In this document: in pieces, positions 22,094 to 34,278 of the stretch | Position numbering within the stretch: the first letter of the stretch is position 1 | How the letters are laid out: every line of letters starts with the position of its first letter | Source: Artemia franciscana | Taxonomy: Eukaryota; Arthropoda; Branchiopoda; Anostraca; Artemiidae | Reading direction: 5' to 3' | Assembly (NCBI RefSeq): GCF_032884065.1 | Contig: NW_027063379.1 | Span: 1,489,869-1,553,868 of the forward strand | DNA: 64,000 bases | Program-made: the position numbers and the translations under genes | Notes under the pieces: generated by a model | Told to the model about the DNA's origin: nothing | Databases searched by the model: none | What the model saw: only the letters and a program-made list of their open reading frames with translations

Positions 22094-23214
22094 CTCTTAA
22101 GACTTTTTGAGCTCTTAAAAATGACAAATTTTCAATTAAAGTATGAGCTATTGATCATTTTTGACAAAATAATACTATATTTTCTCAGTGCCAAAATTAT
22201 TCATAGTTAGGTTAGGTCAAAAAGTGCTTAAATTTTAATTTGCAATATAAGTAATATTTATAGCTGCTTAAAAACTGCCTTTTCACCTATATGTAAAAAA
22301 ATATCAAAGCTGACAGAAGAAATATGGAGAACAGAAAAACAGAAGAAATTGTTTTCAATATTTTATACAACTTCATTGTGATAAAACACTACATATGGAT
22401 TATTAAAAAAATGGACTTTTAATCAAAAGTAAGTTTAAAATCCATGGTCTAAGCCTTTTTTATATGCAAAAACTAGAAAATTTTGGGTTAACTCCTAGAA
22501 ATTTGTTGACTTGGTAAGTCTACAACTGTTGAAATTTTGACTAAAAAACATTTTACCTGTATTTTCAGTCATTAGTTTCTTTTCTCTTGCTTAGTTCTGA
22601 AAATTTAATTCCTGCTATTTTAGAAGAACTTTTAGCCATATAAATGGGCTTTTTTCAAAATTTGGGAAATGCATTTGCATATCCTTAATACCTTATAAAA
22701 TGGGATTGAGTAAAGTTGTGAAGCTTAAAGCAGTTTTGTTGTAGGCTAACTCATTAAAGCAGAATATCTATTTTGCATATCTATTTATTCTCTTATTTTT
22801 TAAATCATTCCTACTCCTACTGGAAACACAGATGATAGCCAACACACATATGTCAAACCCTGTTAATACAAACACTAAAATTGAATACTGACTCTTCGAT
22901 TGGAATAATTTCTGACTCTTCGATTGGAATAATTGTTATTGGTTCCTTTTTTATTGGTTCCATCTCCATAGTAAAGATTTTTTCTTTTTCTTAACAGAAG
23001 TAATTGCCAAAATTCCCTTTTTCTTCTTCTTCATTTCTATTCTACGCTTGTTTGACCACTTAAAACAGTGTTTCTAATTTTCACTTCAATTCATGATTTT
23101 TAATATAAAAACGATAAATCGGCCTCAGGTCTGGTAAAAAATTTTTCGGTATAACTGTTTTTCATTTTATGTTCTGGCTTTGGAGATGTTTACTCAACTT
23201 ACGAGTAATCATTA
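22094..23214. repeat. R1 repeat, single unit (copy B)
   Basis: Same as 1,205-3,044 but with one instead of two copies of the 49-bp repeat and no intervening 758 bp. There is a small local duplication ('tctgactcttcgattggaat' twice) at 22,890-22,935. No gene. Confidence 0.75.
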
Positions 23215-23580
23215 AAATGCGAGTCTTTTGATGTAGCTATTGGTACCAAAATTCCATTTTTTTTTAGTTTTGGTTACTATTGAGCTGGGTCGCTCCTTAC
23301 TACAGTTCTTTACCACGAACTGTTTTATTCGTATAAGAAAAACTGTGATTGTGGCAACAAATCAAGGCGAGCTAAACCCCAAAACCGTATTATTGCCACT
23401 CTTCCCTACCGAATCTATCTTCTTTATGCTTGCTCGGTCATTCACTAGCTATTGAAGAGTGTACTCCTATAATCGGATTACTTTTTCAAGTTAAAAGGAT
23501 TAAATTCGATATTGTTTTGGACTTTTTATTGCGTAATTTGATGCAATAATAGACTTCTACGTGCGGATTATAGCAATTAT

Positions 23581-26500
23581 TATGGCGATCACTCAAGCAA
23601 AGTTTGATGAAGGAATGAAACGGCTTCAGGCGTCACTGGATAAAATATTAGCAGAACAGAAAAGTTTTTTGGTCTCAATAGTTGCTCTTCAAGACGAAGT
23701 TTCAAGACGTAATGTCTCTTCTTTCTGACAAATTGCAAGTTACCGAGGACATTTATCTTACAAAGTGTTATCGCCTTAAGAGAAATAGCAGTTCAAACAT
23801 TACTAATAGGAAAACTAGTGTTCGACCAGCCCCTGTTTTTATATCGCTAGAGACGGATCGTAGCATTCAGTCGATTCTCAGTGAGGTAAATAAGTTGAAG
23901 GGTAGTGGAATTCGCATTTGCAGTGATCTCCCACCAAAGCTAAATTCTGGTTTGGTTCATCTTACGCGTATTAAACAAAAAGGGAGCAAATTATCACTAG
24001 AATGTAAAAAGTCTCCGTCTTCACAGTGGGTTAAGATTGACTAGTTACGGTGATTAATAATGACATTTCATTTGGTGAGATTACTTTTATTATTTTACAA
24101 TATGTAATGTTTCTCTGTTCATACGATAGCTTTTTTTTTTCCTCTGTAGGGAAAAATATTCTATTTTTTGTCCCTCTGTAGCTTATTATGTGTTTATTTT
24201 ATGTCTTTTTCTTTCTTTTTTTGGGTGTGTTTCTATTTGTATGAAGTAATTGAGTGCAATAATTTTTCAGTGTCCGCATTTCATCTTACAATGAATATGT
24301 TCCATTTCTCTCTCCTGTTTCTATTTATTTTCAAGCAGTTTTTTTTCTTTCATTATTTTCGAGTTCTCACTGGTTCAGTTGTTTTTGCTACTTTAAGACT
24401 CAGACGGTATGCATTTTGCGAGAGTTTCTGCTAGTTCGGATCATAATTCTGATTTTGTACAATGGATGATAATTGTATTGGGGATAGACTGAGATACCTT
24501 GAGTCTAACCCTTTTGATTTTTCCATATTCCAGAGCCATGATAAATTTTCAGGAAATAAGATAAATGACGGTGGGTTAATTTACTTTCCAAATTGTAAAT
24601 ATAAATTACCTTCCGAAGTTTCTGATCTTCCCAGTACCGGTGTTGTGAGAACAGGATTTTTAAATTGTAGGGTTTTTTTTTAGTTCACAGGATGAACTTG
24701 TCGATGTAGTTCATAAACTATCTTGTCATGTCGTTGGATTCTGTGAGACTTTTCTGACAGACCTGACTCCTCAGGTTGTTTTTCCTGGATATCAATTTAT
24801 TTTTAAAAACCGATTGACTAGGCGCCAGGGTGGTTTAGCAGTACTAGTTAAAGAAGGTATCTCTTTTCGACGCATTGCAAATCTGGAAGGTTCTCACGAG
24901 GAAATGGTTTTTGAAGTAATGGTGACTGAAACTAGTCTTGGAAAAAAAGATGTTTTTTTGCGTAGCATACCGACCGCCTTCTTCTCCAGTCAAATCTTTC
25001 CTCTCTAAACTCTATGATTTTTGCATCAACCCCATTTTCAAAATAAAGATGTAATCCTTTCTGGAGATTTCAATATTGACCTTCTAGAAGCTTCAAATGA
25101 ATCCTCTGTTGAGGTATTGTCTTCTTGCTTTTCTGCGTGTCTGCTTCCTACTTGCCTGATACCTACAAGAATTTCACCTAGTTCCGCTTCTCTCATTGAT
25201 AATATTTTTACATCTTTACCTATTCAAGCAAATTTTGCTGTTTTAAGTGATATATCGAATCATTTCCTGCTGGTTTCAGACTTAGCTCTTACTTATAAAA
25301 TACCACAGGTAAGTAAGGAACGTCAAGGACGGTTAATAAATAAAGTAACATTAAAGCACCTGAATGAAAGCCTTGGACTATCGGATCGGCAAGAGGTAAT
25401 ATCCACGGAGGATACAGATATGGCAACTGATAATTTTCTAAGAAATTTCAATTGCTGCCTTGATTCTAGTTGCCCATTTGTTACGATTAAAATTTGCAGA
25501 GAAAAATTTCCTATAAGGCCATGGCTAACGTCTGGAATGTTGATATCAGTTAAGAAAAAAATCAGTTATTTAAAAAGCAGTTAAAGAATCAAACTGATTA
25601 TAATATTAAAAATTTTAGAATTTTCAAAAATAAATTAATCACAATGATACGTTTATCGAAACAATTGTATTATAAAAAGTCTTTCGAAGAAGCTAAAAAT
25701 TCTCCTCGTAAAACGTGGTCTTTAATTAATTATTTTATAAAAAAAAGAAAGTAAGTCGAATTTTCCTGAAGTTATTAGTTTAGAAGATGGTTCGACTACT
25801 AATAAATCGGAGAAAGTGGCTGATATTTTGAATACTTATTTTGCTAAAGGAAAGAAAATTGTTTCATCAGTAATGAACCAGTTTGATTCACGTAGTAATA
25901 AACATTTTTCTTCATACCTTCCATCTCCTCAAAGTAATTCAATTTTTCTCGGGCCTATTTCTCATTCTGAAATAACAAAAATAGTGTGTGATCTAAATCC
26001 AGTTAATTCAGCGGGAATTGACGGGTCTAGTTCTAAAATTGTTAAAGAAATACCTTCTGCAATAATATTACCATTACAGCATATAATTAATCTTTCATTA
26101 AAAATTGGAGTTTTCCCATCTGCTTTTAAAGAAGCGCAGATATTTCCGCTTCACAAACGTGACTCTCCTGAAAATCCATCAAATTACCGCCCTATTTCTA
26201 TTCTGTCAGCATTTTCTAAAATATTTGAGAAGGCAATTTATAAGAGGTTTTATGACTTTCTTAAATCGTCTAATTTCTTCACAAATTCCCAGTTTGGTTT
26301 CCGGTCTGGACACAACACTGAATATGCTATCGTTGCTCTCATCCAATATATTCATGAATGCTTAGATAGAGATGAAATTCCAGCAACAGTATATTTAGAT
26401 TTAAAAAAAGCATTCGATACAATATCCCATTGTATTCTTTTTAGTAAATTGGATAATTGTGGTGTGCGTGGACCGGCATTGGATCTAGTTAAATCTTATC

Positions 26501-27850
26501 TTGATAAGAGAAAGCAACGATTAGATGGAGGCAATTTCTTCTCTTCACCTGTACCTCAGTCTTAGAAGGTTGGGGTACCTCAGGGCTCTGTCCTAGGTCC
26601 TCTCCTTTTTTTAATTCATATAAATGATTTTCGCTGCGCTTTTACATCCCCGTGTCTCAACACACATTTTGCTGATGATACGGCAGTATCAATTTCTGAA
26701 AAGAATGACGAGGAGCTGGAGGCAAAACTGAATACTGCATTTTCTAATGTTCTTGATTGGTGTTCTTCAAATTTTATTGCTTTGAATGTATCAAAAACTA
26801 ATTTCATAATTTACGGCAGAAAGTCAAATATCTGCCCTCGTATTACTCGACTTACTTCTTCAAAGTATCTATTATCAATATCTCGTGTGAAAATGATAAA
26901 GTACCTTGGACTTGTGATTAACGAAAGCTTATCTTTTAAAACACACATTCAAAATCTACGATTAAAGATTTCAAGGTATGTTGGTTTAATGCGAAGGTTG
27001 AAGCTTTGTTTGCCCTACTCTGCTTTACGAAGTATTTATTTTGCTCTGATTCAGACTAATATTAATTATTGTTCTCTAGTATATTTATCTACATTTAAAA
27101 GCCATATTAAACCAATACAGATTTTACAAAATAAAGCCCTAAGAATCCTGAAACTTTTTATTCCATCACCTATTGAACTTCCAAATAAGTCTTCTACTTA
27201 TATACTTATCTAGATATACTTCCAGTCTCTCAACAATTTGCTTTTGGAGCAATTCTTTTCAAAATCAATTATGATATTAAGAAATTACCGCCATATTATC
27301 TCCATCAAAGTTTGTTCTCCCAATCACAAGATTTACATAATTATAACACTCGACAAAAAAAGAATATCTACATTGACAAGTATAATACTGAGAGATCCAA
27401 ATTTGCTCTGTTTGTGTCAATAGCTCGGTGCTGGGATGCTCAAAGACTCTTATTGATAATTTTTCCTCTATCCATTTAATAAAAAGGAAACTTAAATTTC
27501 ATTTAGTTTAGGATTATTTTTAATTAAGTATCTTTTTAGTATGGCAAAGTGTTTGTATGGTTCGTTGCTCTGGGTGATTATGGGCTTCTCAGCTATCTTC
27601 CAGTATTAATTTATTTTAATAATATGGACATTTTTAATTTCTTCAATAGTATTGAATGCTCCTGGGCTAGCTGCTACTTTCATATTATTGTTGTGTTATT
27701 GTATCTTTGCCGTCATGTTTATCTTTTTATTGTAGTGTGTTATTATTTTATCTTTGTCTAGGCCTAGATTTTTGAGCTCGTCTCCCCATGAGCCTATGTC
27801 ATTTATATATACATGTATGTGCGATTAATAAATAAATGAACTTGAACTTG
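23581..27850 (+). mobile_element. LINE-b, copy B
   Basis: Layout is as in copy A. ORF1 is 23,581-24,044 with the same frameshift and an extra 45-bp in-frame deletion near 23,946. ORF2 starts with a true ATG (24,462) and runs in pieces to about 27,510. Endonuclease GDFNID is kept, but the SDH site reads SNH (near 25,257), which should abolish nicking. RT motifs A (YLDLKKAFD) and C (FADDT) are present. A TAG lies between motifs A and B near 26,563. Ends with TGAACTTGAACTTG. Confidence 0.85.
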
Positions 27851-27860
27851 CTTTTATTTT

Positions 27861-27928
<68 letters not shown>

Positions 27929-27981
27929 GTTATAGTTATGCTTATTACCAAATCAAGTAATTTATCGACCGAATTTTCTTG

Positions 27982-28285
27982 GTACATAATTACACAATCA
28001 TAGTGGCCAAAGACGACAGCAAAGAATCTTTAGTTTTGAATCTTCCAAAATGGTGCTATGTTCAAAGTTTTAGCATTTGACCTCCGTAGCAAGTAACAGA
28101 ACCGTTTCCTGTATTCGAGAGAAGTTCAATTGAGAACTTCACAGTTTGATCTGAAGTTTGTCAAGGAGTAACGGGGTATTGCAATGGTCCACTGAAACCT
28201 GGCACCGTCTATAGAATGAAAATTCGAGCTTTTACAACAAGAACAAAATTTACAGACACTGGTTACAGTATCCCCATTAGAACAG
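27982..28285 (+). pseudogene. Dead copy of the receptor tyrosine phosphatase juxtamembrane exon (copy B)
   Basis: Same 304-nt length as the intact exon in copy C. Like copy A it has TTCTTGG in place of the TTCAAGG acceptor and the TGA at the conserved Trp codon. It adds a second stop six bases later (CCGTAGCAAG where C has CCGTATCAAG). The GT donor is kept. Confidence 0.85.
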
Positions 28286-28865
28286 GTGAGTTTTACCATT
28301 ATGATCAAATAAGTTCTAGGATCACTTTGGCAATACACATAATGAAGGGACAAAACGAAGTAATAAAATACTGGTTAATAAATATTGTACGACCAACACT
28401 GCAATGCAGTTTAAAAACTGAAAACACAAAAAAAAATTGCAGGTCATCCATGGGTTAAAGTTTTTATTTGATTTACATTTGATTTTTTGATTATTTTCCT
28501 TTTTCTTATTAGGCTATAATTTAGTACTTTTGGTGTTGTCTTGCTTGTGTAAATGCTCTTTTATTTGGCATGTTTTGTTTTGTTTTTCATTTATACTCCG
28601 TCTTTTTTTATGTTTTCCAGACGAGTTCTAAGCTGATGAATTAAACAAAAAATGAAATTTATAATTTGGTGAAATAAACAGGATAAAAAAAGTAGAGCAT
28701 TTGACAAGCTTTCGTCAGCATTCAATAGAATATAAAAAAAAAGACTAACCGTTTGAATTACCCAAGTTAAAAAAAAGTACATTTTTTAGGTTTTTTTTCC
28801 TTTACAAATTGAATTGAAGTATTATTCAAGAGTATATTTCTAATTATTTGCTTGAACCAAAAAGT

Positions 28866-29439
28866 AATAAGATAAGATAATATTTATTTTCATAAGTCTA
28901 TCACTAGCTCTATAGAGTGGAATTCGCTTTATATGTCAGTAAAAGCTAAGAAAAAAAAAATCAAATCAGTACATTAAGTCAAACAATTAAAATTAAAAAA
29001 AAATTAAAAGGCAAAATCATCAAAGATAAAGGGCAAATCAGTAAACATGACAATTAAATTACAAAAACATTACAGTAAATCAAAAATAAAATCGGCAATA
29101 GAAGAAAAGGGGGATTTGGCAAGTACATAATCACAAATTATTATTAAGGTGTTCAAGAATAAAGGGGATAAAACTTTTACGAAACCTCTCTATAACAGCA
29201 TGGATCGGAGAGTAAGTTATTATTGCTAAGGAGGCTGACCGGGGGAGTCGGAGTCTAATGGGATTGTGAAAATCAGGGAGTAAGTCCTCAGTATGGGGAT
29301 TGGAAATGACTGATTTAGCGAAAATCAGGTAAATTTTGTCCCTCCTTTCTTTTAAAGTGGTAATGCGTGCAGCTTGAAGGAGGAAGGAGTATGGAATTTT
29401 GCCTTCTTTGTAAATGATCCTGTAAATGAATCTGATAAG

Positions 29440-29442
<3 letters not shown>
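28866..29442 (-). mobile_element. LINE-d 3' fragment, copy B
   Basis: Same element and endpoints as 8,719-9,290. The C-terminal frame (LKERRDKIYLIFAKS...SFIPFILEHLN) is still open. The upstream end runs straight into the TA microsatellite at 29,442, because the first half of the flanking dimeric repeat is missing here. Confidence 0.7.

Positions 29443-29524
<82 letters not shown>
29442..29524. repeat. TA microsatellite (copy B)
   Basis: About 83 bp of pure TA, the shortest of the three equivalents. Protein frames made of alternating Tyr and Ile across it are artefacts. Confidence 0.95.
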
Positions 29525-29525
<1 letters not shown>

Positions 29526-29602
29526 CGGTATTAGACCCCAAACTGCAATAGTTGACTTAAGACAAGTCCACCCTAGCTCTAACTGTAACTCTGTTAACAT
29601 AA

Positions 29603-30308
29603 CTTCATTGAAATCAATGCAATCGTTAAAAATAAAAAACTCGTAAAAAAGTAATTCTGAAAATTATCGAGAAGCTCAAATTATCCTTTTCCAATACTCA
29701 GACCTTTTCAAATATCCTTTTCAAAAATCGTAAAAAGCTAATTCCCAAAACTATCACGAAGCTCAAATTATCCTTTTCCTTATATACTCGGAGATGATCA
29801 GAGACACCATTTGTCAACATTTCCGAATGTTGTTAATGCCCAGGGTGTTTTTTCACTGTTGAAAAAAGTTTGGAAGAATAGGAAGGTAAGTCTACGAACC
29901 AAAATTAGACTATTAGAAAATACAATATGAAGCAGTGTAAAGAGTGAGACTTTGAATAGATTGGGATGTGTGAGGGGAGCATGCGTAGCTATGTTGGATT
30001 CAGGCAGCATGGTGCTGCAGTGATTTGTTAGTAGTAGTAGTAGTAGTAGTAGAGATAGCTGGAACTCCTTGTCCTATGAATTACGAAAAGTCATCTATAG
30101 TTGAAAAAAAGTAAATTCAATTTAAAACAATCAAAATGTAAATATTTAATATTATACAAAGTTAATGAAAAACAATTACTAAAATTAAAGTTGATTAAAA
30201 ATAAAATCAGTATAAGTTAAAATCATAATGATTAAAATTATCCCTATTCTCTGGCGTGCATCTAGTTTCCTTTTCCTTTTCTGCTCTGTCTCTCTTTTAC
30301 CTAGTCGA
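29603..30308 (+). repeat. Left arm of a 706-bp inverted repeat
   Basis: This is the reverse complement of 33,473-34,178, with identical length. At every diagnostic site I compared, including the AGT run length and B-specific bases, the two arms agree. It is the ordinary copy B sequence (dispersed repeat plus first 242-bp unit). Confidence 0.9.
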
Positions 30309-30599
30309 ATTGGGATTTTATCACCACTTTAATCTCAGCTAGGTATATAATCAATCAGCTAGGTAAATAATCAAAGTTAAAATATTTAATATGATACAAA
30401 GCTAATGAAAAATAATAATACTAAAATTAAAATTGATTAAAAATAAAATCAGTACAAGTTAAAATCATAAAGATTAAAGTTATCCTTATTCTCTGGGCTG
30501 CATGTAGTTTCCTTTTCCTGTTTTGCTTTGCCCATCTTTTACCTAGTCGAATTGGGATTTGATGAGAACTGTAATCTCAGCTAGGTGATTGAAGTAGAA

Positions 30600-31808
30600 A
30601 CAATCCCGTATCAAGGACATTTGTTTATTTTATCCACCAAGTTTCATCCCGATTCCTACACTCCAAGTGTTTTTCCAAGATTTCCCCTTCCAACTCCCCC
30701 CAATGTCAAAAGATCTGGTCGGGATTTTAAATAAGAGCTCTGAGACATGAATTCCTTCTAAATATCAAATTTCATTACGATCCGATCACCTGTTCGTAAA
30801 ATAAAAATACCCCAATTTTCACGTTTTCCAAGAATTCCTGTTTCCCCCTCCAACTCCTCCGAATGTCACAGGATATGATTGGTATTTAAAATTAGAGCTT
30901 TAAAGCGCAAGATCCTTCTAAATATCAAATTTGATTAAGATCTGGTCACACTTTCGTAAGTTACAAATGCCTCAATTTTCAAAATTACCCCCCCCCCCCA
31001 ACTCCACCAAAGAGAGCAGATCCGGTCCAGTTATGTCAGTCACGTATCTTAGACAGGTCTTGATTCTTCCCATCCAGTTTCATCCTGATCTCACCTCTTA
31101 AGTATTTTCTAAGATTTCTGGTTCCCCTCAACTGGCCCCCCTCCAATTACGCTAGATCCGGTTGAGATTAAAAATAAGAGATTTGAGTTAAAAGATCCTT
31201 CAAAATATGAAGTTACATGAAGATCCGATCACTCCTTCGCAAGTTAAAAATACGTCATTTTTTCTTATTTTTCAGAATTACCCCCCCCCCCCCGCAATTG
31301 AGCGGATCCGTTCCAATTATGTAAATCACGTATGCAAGACTTCTGCTTATTTTTCCAACCAAGTTTCATCCCAATCCCTCCAATCTAAGCGTTTTCCATC
31401 ATTTTAGGTTTCCCCAAACTTCCCCCAATGTCACCAGATCCGGTCGGGATTTAAAATAAAAGCTCTAAGACACGATATCGTTCTAAACATCAAATTTCAT
31501 TGAGATCCGATCACCCGTTCGTAAGTTGATAATACCTCATTTTTATAATTTTTAAGAATTACCCCCCCCCCAACTACCCCAAAGAGAACGAATCAGTTCC
31601 GATTATGTGAATCATGTATCTGGGACTTGCGCTTATTTTTCCCATCAAGTTTCTTCCCGATTCCTCCACTCTTAAGTGTTTTCCAAGATTTTAGGTTTCC
31701 CCCCTCCTACTCCCCCCAATGTCATCAGACTTGGTCGGGGTTTAGAATAAGAGCTCTGAGACACAATATCATTCCAATCATCAAATTTCATTAAGATCCA
31801 ATCACAAA
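30600..31808. repeat. C-rich satellite array (copy B, contracted)
   Basis: Same family as 10,742-12,395, but about 450 bp shorter. The unit boundaries differ: at 31,355 B continues into 'aaccaagtttcatccc' where A jumps to 'agatccaatcacccg'. This fits unequal exchange between units after the segmental duplication. Confidence 0.85.
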
Positions 31809-31895
31809 AACTTTCTTAGTTTATTCAAACTATCTGATCCATCTTCGTTCTGTGGTGTGTGAAACCATCTTCGTTCTTTGGGTAATTACGATAAA

Positions 31896-31992
31896 CTATC
31901 CTAGAATCAACTCTAATAAGTCTCTGATCGGCGAGGCATCTCCCGAGAGCCTGGACAATGGCCTCACAGCATTCTGCCCAACAAACTCCGCA
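31896..31992 (-). other. Candidate short terminal exon of unknown gene (copy B)
   Basis: Counterpart of 12,487-12,583, also 97 nt from the ctttgcag acceptor to the TAG. The frame holding VRPLSRLSGDASPI is open here too. Function unknown; may be chance. Confidence 0.2.
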
Positions 31993-32156
31993 CTGCAAAG
32001 AAAAGAAATATTTAACAATAATTTCTAAATAATAATCCCGTCCTAGATTTGAAACTGCCGTTTTTGAAAAAAGAAAAAATTCGGTACTTGTATCATTTAG
32101 CCCCGACCTAACATTCATCATGTAAGTAGAACGTGTTTCTCCGACGCTTAGTCAAT

Positions 32157-33400
32157 TATTATTATTAATAGAGAGAAGTTTATTAATATTAAATAGAAGA
32201 CAATACAAAATACAATTAAAAATCAAATTACAATACACATAATTCCCCTCGAAAGGCTCCATGGCCAGGGATATAAGGGGGATAAAAAAAATATTATACA
32301 AGCAATAAATTCAATATAGGTAGTCACATTTAGCAGTTTACAGGCAATATATTTATGGGGGATACAATATAAGCAACAACTAGAAGGAAAAAAAAACAGA
32401 GAACATACCTGAGGCCTGGGAGCCAAGTGCAGAGAGGAAAACCACACACCATTAACAAAACACAGAGGCCATCAACTCCTCAGAGAAAAAAAAATAAATC
32501 TATTTGATTCTTTATTAAGTGATCCTTAAAAATCCTTTTAAAAGTCCCAAACGAGTGACATTTCTGCACTGAAGAAGGTAGTAAATTCCAGACCTGTTGA
32601 CAAGCAATGTGGGGATTGGAATCTGACGGAATAATAGGGGTAGACGGAATGTGGATATTATTTGAAGAACGAAGACTATATGGAGCTGAATCAGAAATAA
32701 ACATAGGAGTTTTCCGAAGAGATTTTGGAAGATTGCCGTGAACTTGATCAAAGACAAAATTAGCAAAAGAAATAATGTAAATAGACCGTAGACTTAAGAG
32801 CTGTGTTGGCACTATAACCTTAGCTCGCTTGAGAGATTCAGGAAAAATACCTTTCTCGAAAGACAGATTGACGAGCTTAGTCAGTGGTGACAGGAAAGCA
32901 GGCAGAATGGCACGGATAACCCTTGTAGGAATTTTTTTCTGGTCCTGAAGAGGATTATCCTTTAAGAGCATTCACAATACTAGCTACCTCAAATTCAGAA
33001 ACAGAATTCAAGACCATCGACTTCAAACATGAGGGTCCAAGAAAGGCTCTGAATTCGCAACGAGAAGTTGCAGAGCTTGCAGAGGAAGCAGTTATCTTTC
33101 CTATATTAGCAAAATAAAAGGTAAGCTCTAGCTGAACATCTACATCTCCTTGGACGGTTTTACCATCGATTTTCAACATTGATGGAACTTAAGGCAGAGG
33201 GGGAGTAGGTCTAAGAACTGAATTAATTAAATACCATGTCTTCCTTACATCCTTCCCACATTCTGAAAATTTCTTATGATAATACTGAGACTTTGCCTTC
33301 CGACACAGAGAATTAATTATATTCCTATAGGCCTTGTATCGTTCGTGATGAGCTAAAGATGGTGAAGCCTTGTAAAGTTTCCACAAATAATTTTTCCTTT
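32157..33400 (-). mobile_element. LINE-c, 3' half (copy B)
   Basis: Minus strand. It keeps the endonuclease-RT linker missing in copy A (KASPSLAHHERYKAYRNIIN and SECGKDVRKTWYLINSVLR, 33,190-33,386), then LELTFYFANIG, the RT start and the same deletion to the thumb. It is cut off at 33,400 by a rearrangement, so endonuclease and ORF1 are absent. Confidence 0.75.
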
Positions 33401-33462
33401 TCTAAAATGAGGCAAATTTTCTCAGGCTTGTACTCCTACGTTGCGTCGGACAGTTCATTTAG
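33401..33462 (-). repeat. Two inverted scraps at the copy B breakpoint
   Basis: 33,401-33,432 is the reverse complement of 15,289-15,320 (repeat X). 33,431-33,462 is the reverse complement of 14,518-14,549 with one mismatch. In the spacer after copy A these two pieces are 740 bp apart; here they abut. Confidence 0.8.
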
Positions 33463-33472
33463 GAACTGTCTG

Positions 33473-34178
33473 TCGACTAGGTAAAAGAGAGACAGAGCAG
33501 AAAAGGAAAAGGAAACTAGATGCACGCCAGAGAATAGGGATAATTTTAATCATTATGATTTTAACTTATACTGATTTTATTTTTAATCAACTTTAATTTT
33601 AGTAATTGTTTTTCATTAACTTTGTATAATATTAAATATTTACATTTTGATTGTTTTAAATTGAATTTACTTTTTTTCAACTATAGATGACTTTTCGTAA
33701 TTCATAGGACAAGGAGTTCCAGCTATCTCTACTACTACTACTACTACTACTAACAAATCACTGCAGCACCATGCTGCCTGAATCCAACATAGCTACGCAT
33801 GCTCCCCTCACACATCCCAATCTATTCAAAGTCTCACTCTTTACACTGCTTCATATTGTATTTTCTAATAGTCTAATTTTGGTTCGTAGACTTACCTTCC
33901 TATTCTTCCAAACTTTTTTCAACAGTGAAAAAACACCCTGGGCATTAACAACATTCGGAAATGTTGACAAATGGTGTCTCTGATCATCTCCGAGTATATA
34001 AGGAAAAGGATAATTTGAGCTTCGTGATAGTTTTGGGAATTAGCTTTTTACGATTTTTGAAAAGGATATTTGAAAAGGTCTGAGTATTGGAAAAGGATAA
34101 TTTGAGCTTCTCGATAATTTTCAGAATTACTTTTTTACGAGTTTTTTATTTTTAACGATTGCATTGATTTCAATGAAG
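33473..34178 (-). repeat. Right arm of the 706-bp inverted repeat, ending at the scaffold gap
   Basis: Reverse complement of 29,603-30,308. It stops exactly at the first N. Confidence 0.9.
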
Positions 34179-34278
34179 NNNNNNNNNNNNNNNNNNNNNN
34201 NNNNNNNNNNNNNNNNNNNNNNNNNNNNNNNNNNNNNNNNNNNNNNNNNNNNNNNNNNNNNNNNNNNNNNNNNNNNNN
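34179..34278. other. Assembly gap (100 N)
   Basis: Exactly 100 N, a conventional placeholder for a gap of unknown length. It interrupts LINE-b of copy C and the inverted arm of copy B. Confidence 0.99.

Larger units (their letters stand above)
20895..33135 (+). repeat. Segmental duplication, copy B
   Basis: It matches window positions 1-13,729. It contains a LINE-a RT fragment, R1, LINE-b, the dead phosphatase exon, LINE-d, TA repeat, satellite array, candidate exon and LINE-c, in the same order and strand. It is about 1.5 kb shorter through loss of the 758-bp segment, satellite units and one half of the TA dimer. After 33,135 B keeps LINE-c linker sequence that is deleted in A. Confidence 0.9.
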
